Assembly: GCA_903926285.1 (NCBI GenBank)
Contig: CAIYIP010000181.1
Coordinates: 1 to 7,944 of the forward strand
DNA: 7,944 nucleotides
Reading direction: 5' to 3'
Origin: an uncultured Gammaproteobacteria bacterium
GTDB lineage: Bacteria; Pseudomonadota; Gammaproteobacteria; Pseudomonadales; Pseudohongiellaceae
The notes beneath the pieces were generated by a model. It saw only the letters and a program-made list of their open reading frames with translations, ran no database searches and was not told the origin of the DNA. The translations under genes were made by a program, and so were the position numbers. Numbering within the stretch: position 1 is the first letter of the stretch; every line of letters starts with the position of its first letter. Of this stretch, positions 5,156 to 7,944 are shown piece after piece.

Positions 5156-6171
5156 CCAGATTTTCTCAATGGTGCGCCTGGCTAAGCGCTTGTGTAATGT
5201 TTACAGCATGGGTGCTTGTTGCTGCGCTCGGCGACCGCGTGTGGTGGACATTACCCCTGCTCTATGGGCCACGTTGGGCTACCGTGCTGTTATTTGCGGG
5301 CTTGCTGCCAGCGTTATTGTTCGCGCGGCGCAGCGCTGGAGAGGCTGGCTTGCTGATGGTGCCGATTTTTGTTTTTGGCCTGCTGGACTATCAGCTCCCG
5401 TATGACCGGCTAGGTTCACAGGAAGCGACGTCGCTACGAGTGCTGGAAGTAAATTTGGGCGGAGGTGGTCGCGGCCAACGTGAAACCAAAGTTTCGGCAT
5501 TTCTTGCAGAGATTGAGCGTTCCCACCCACAGCTCATTGTCATAGCCGAATGTTCCTCGAGTATTGCAGATGGTATCAGGCAAAAAGGCGACTGGTTTGT
5601 TGAAACCAGCAATACGCGCCTGTGTTTTGCGAGCCGCTGGCCGCTGCTCGCGTGGGAAGAGCGCGACCCAGAAGATTTCTGGAAAATGAATGGGGCAGGA
5701 GCCATCGCCCGGGCGACTGTGGCGAGTCCGGCCGGCACACTCCGTGTTGGCGTGCTGCACCTGGAAACACCGCGGGAGGCACTTCAGGAATTCATGGATT
5801 TGTCGAGCATTCCCACGCTAGGCGATGTGACTCGCAGCAATATTGCCCAGCGCGAACTGGAATCAAGCGTAGCGCGCGAATGGATCTTCAGTGGTGAAGA
5901 ATTACCAACTATTGTAGTGGGTGATTTCAACCTGCCTGTTGAAAGCGCAATTTATCGCCGGCACTGGGGCGATCTTCACAATGCGTTTTCCCGTTCCGGT
6001 TTTGGAACAGGTTATACCAAACACACCAGTTTCTGGGGAAGCAGAATAGATCACATTCTGACCACTGCAGATATTGTCAGTGACAAGGCCTGGACCGGAC
6101 AAAGTATGGGTTCGGATCATCTGCCACTATTTGCTGACCTTTCCTTGCCAGCGCGTGCCGACCCGAATTGA
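5152..6171 (+). CDS. Membrane-anchored endonuclease/exonuclease/phosphatase (EEP) family protein
   Basis: The 339-residue product has three N-terminal membrane helices (about 7-27, 36-58, 63-80) and a C-terminal EEP domain (about 95-335), the metal-dependent fold of DNase I, exonuclease III and inositol phosphatases. All the expected catalytic positions are visible: N101, E133 in LIVIAEC, H203 in GVLHLE, D258 and N260 in VVGDFN, D300-H301 in RIDH, and D322-H323 in GSDHLP. The enzyme is therefore probably active on a phosphodiester or phosphomonoester; the substrate cannot be read. The basic RR pair between helices 2 and 3 suggests an N-in, C-out topology that would place the active site in the periplasm. 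An ATG at 5137 would add five residues; I prefer 5152 because it overlaps the preceding stop as ATGA. It converges with the next gene, ten bases apart. Confidence 0.85.
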   Translation: MTRFSQWCAWLSACVMFTAWVLVAALGDRVWWTLPLLYGPRWATVLLFAGLLPALLFARRSAGEAGLLMVPIFVFGLLDYQLPYDRLGSQEATSLRVLEVNLGGGGRGQRETKVSAFLAEIERSHPQLIVIAECSSSIADGIRQKGDWFVETSNTRLCFASRWPLLAWEERDPEDFWKMNGAGAIARATVASPAGTLRVGVLHLETPREALQEFMDLSSIPTLGDVTRSNIAQRELESSVAREWIFSGEELPTIVVGDFNLPVESAIYRRHWGDLHNAFSRSGFGTGYTKHTSFWGSRIDHILTTADIVSDKAWTGQSMGSDHLPLFADLSLPARADPN

Positions 6172-6181
6172 TCACTGTCGT

Positions 6182-7813
6182 CTATTTACCGTCTTCCAGC
6201 TCGAAGGCACCAATGTCGAGCGCAGTGTCCAACGGACGCGACAACCCGGTACCGGGCATTACTGCAGCGCGACGCGGCGGATGGCGGTTCGGCGGAAATA
6301 ACGGACCCGGGATTTCATAACCTGCTGGCGCTTGTGGCAACATATTCGCACGACCGAGCAGCGGGCTGCCCGGCGCAGGGCGGAAATCGAAGCCAGCCGC
6401 ATTAGCGAAACCAGGATCGCTGCCAGCGACGCTGGCGCTGAAACCGCCGGGTATGAAGGTTGAACCAGAATCGATCCAGTTATTGCTGCCGTTGATACGG
6501 CTCACTCCGGTGCTCCACAAGGCCTCGACTTCGCGGATCACGCGCAGACCCTCACTACCCTCGCGCCAGAACACATTGTTATGGGCATCGAGGGACTCGA
6601 TCCCTGAGAACAGTCGAAACACTGTCGGAGTGTCGTCAGTACCAATCCTTACCACAGTGTTGTTCAGAAAGCGGTAGCGCCCTTTGCTACCCTGCCCGCC
6701 GCCGGAATCATCGCCGCCGAAACGCAGGATCGACCCGAACGCGGTGCTTGTATGCACTATCACGTTGCCGACCACATCGGAATCTTCACGCGCGCGACTA
6801 TCTGTCCATCCACTGGATGCACCTTCAGGGTCCGGGCTAATCAGCTCCAGCTCATGATAATAGGCTCCTTCAAGCCAGTTGTAGTAAATCTCATTACGCT
6901 CGGCGCGGCTCTTGATGAGATTGCCTCCCAGGCCGGCACCATCAGTGAAATCGCTGTCGTGCACATAGCTGTACTGCAGGCGAAATACTGCGCCGGGAAA
7001 TGCCACCTCGTCAGTTGCCATGTAGATCGCATGGCGGGTGCCCCCGGAGCCAGCGTTGCTGATTTCGGAATATTCGATTGTTAATGATCCAGAATCCCGG
7101 TCGCTACCAAGCACACCGTGACGCGGGCAATCATGAATGTACACGTCGCGCAGCACGATATCGTGGGCATGGTGGAATACACAGCGGAAGGTATTGACCG
7201 GCACTTCGGTGCCGCTAATCTCGAAGCGCTCCATGACTACGTGATTGGAAAGCCGAAACTCGATGGTATTGGTGCCGCCACGCAGGTGCGGCCGGGTTTC
7301 ACCCACTCCGCGCAGGAGCACTGGATTGCCAGGTGCGCCACCATCTTCAGCTGGCATCACGATGTCGCCAGCATAGATAATGCCGCCCCTCACATCCACG
7401 ATGTCGCCAGGACCGAGATCCCGGGCATCGAACAGTGCCTGAAGCGTGGCATAGTCGGCACCAACCCCTCCGACGATGTAAGTTGCAGGCTCAACACCAA
7501 CCAACTTGATAAAATCATCGAAGACACCTACATACCGCATGCCGCCAAAAACATTGCCAAGTACAAAAACTTCTCTATTGTTATTAACACCAACATACGT
7601 GTTCTGCTGAGGATAATAACGGTAGCTCCAGATACCAGCTTTGAGCAATGTCTGTTGGGAACCAAAAAACTGCGGGTATTTCCCTTCCGCCCAATCAAAC
7701 AAGCGATTAATGTCGTGATCAGTTTGTGCTGTAGCAAGGGCAGAAAAAAAGGACAGCAATGACAAAGTAATGACAGCTACACCAATCAGGGTTTTCCGTA
7801 ACATGGAATTCAT
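6182..7813 (-). CDS. Secreted right-handed beta-helix protein
   Basis: The 543-residue exported protein has a signal peptide (1-29, cleavage likely after ATA). A small N-terminal module follows (about 34-106): INRLFDWAEGKYPQFF, then YRYYPQQNTYVGVN and a VFVLGNVFGG stretch. I recognise this module from other secreted proteobacterial proteins of unknown role. Residues about 110-480 look like a parallel beta-helix of the pectate lyase type: repeated short strands with N-V-F/N-T-V turns and recurring motifs such as VVMERFEISG, IVLRDVYIHDC, LTIEYSEIS and YRFLNNTVVR. The C-terminus (FDFRPAPGSPLLG, then ALDIGAFE) is the usual closing segment of such proteins. Polysaccharide lyase or surface-glycan binding is possible, but I could not assign catalytic residues, so no activity is claimed. 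The ATG at 7813 has AAAGGGA seven bases upstream; an upstream in-frame start at 7861 has less support. Confidence 0.82.
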   Translation of the reverse strand: MNSMLRKTLIGVAVITLSLLSFFSALATAQTDHDINRLFDWAEGKYPQFFGSQQTLLKAGIWSYRYYPQQNTYVGVNNNREVFVLGNVFGGMRYVGVFDDFIKLVGVEPATYIVGGVGADYATLQALFDARDLGPGDIVDVRGGIIYAGDIVMPAEDGGAPGNPVLLRGVGETRPHLRGGTNTIEFRLSNHVVMERFEISGTEVPVNTFRCVFHHAHDIVLRDVYIHDCPRHGVLGSDRDSGSLTIEYSEISNAGSGGTRHAIYMATDEVAFPGAVFRLQYSYVHDSDFTDGAGLGGNLIKSRAERNEIYYNWLEGAYYHELELISPDPEGASSGWTDSRAREDSDVVGNVIVHTSTAFGSILRFGGDDSGGGQGSKGRYRFLNNTVVRIGTDDTPTVFRLFSGIESLDAHNNVFWREGSEGLRVIREVEALWSTGVSRINGSNNWIDSGSTFIPGGFSASVAGSDPGFANAAGFDFRPAPGSPLLGRANMLPQAPAGYEIPGPLFPPNRHPPRRAAVMPGTGLSRPLDTALDIGAFELEDGK

Positions 7814-7944
7814 TGATAGTTCCCTTTTAGCGCGAAAGATGTACGTGGCTGGCTTGTACACTAACTTCAGGAGCGCAGATCACGCAAGCAAAAAACGGGA
7901 GGTATGCGAAGCAAGTCATATCCAGGGGCCTGTTCTGCGGCATG
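7814..7944. other. Upstream region of the beta-helix gene
   Basis: No gene is visible in these 131 bases. A short dyad, TGTAC (7840-7844) / GTACA (7856-7860) with 11 bases between, sits 27-47 bases ahead of the ATG and could be an operator, but its arms are only five bases long. I saw no convincing -10/-35 pair. The last three bases are ATG on the plus strand, too little to call a gene. Confidence 0.3.

Noticed and set aside
6172..6181. A possible terminator between the two converging genes
   Set aside because: The ten-base gap holds no stem-loop with a T-run, and the small TGATCA palindrome is too short.
923..7857. A 13-bp exact repeat (GTGGCTGGCTTGT) at 923-935 and 7845-7857
   Set aside because: A match of this length between two places is about what chance gives in 8 kb, and one copy lies in the pilJ start.

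Overview
The window looks like chromosomal DNA of a gammaproteobacterium of moderate GC. The main reason is a minus-strand block closely resembling the Pseudomonas Pil-Chp chemosensory cluster (pilG-pilH-pilI-pilJ), which controls type IV pilus twitching motility and surface sensing. No mobile element, rRNA, tRNA or CRISPR array was found, and the genus cannot be fixed from the sequence.

Positions 1-3704 (minus strand) form one tightly packed operon, read from right to left. It starts with a compact PAS-EAL protein resembling the C-terminal part of FimX, followed by pilG, pilH, pilI and pilJ; pilJ runs off the left edge after 313 codons. Gaps are 36 and 55 bp, then a 4-base ATGA overlap (pilH/pilI), then 17 bp. 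The unusual point is the leading gene. Its EAL domain has lost the residues needed for phosphodiesterase activity, so a probable c-di-GMP sensor or scaffold is co-transcribed with the chemosensory output regulators.

Positions 3705-3925 are non-coding and hold a weak candidate promoter for the pil operon and a GC-rich hairpin. Positions 3926-4561 (minus) encode a secreted chalcone isomerase-like protein. Positions 4562-4858 form a divergent intergenic region rich in structure: a good candidate sigma-54 promoter reading into the chalcone isomerase-like gene and, behind it, three consecutive dyads, one of them a 19-bp near-perfect palindrome. This resembles an enhancer-activated promoter.

Positions 4859-6171 (plus) hold an unrecognised small ORF joined by an ATGA overlap to a membrane-anchored endonuclease/exonuclease/phosphatase-family protein. 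Ten bases further on, converging from the right, lies a secreted right-handed beta-helix protein (6182-7813, minus). The right-hand three genes have no evident functional tie to the pilus operon. The last 131 bases are its upstream region, with no further gene visible.
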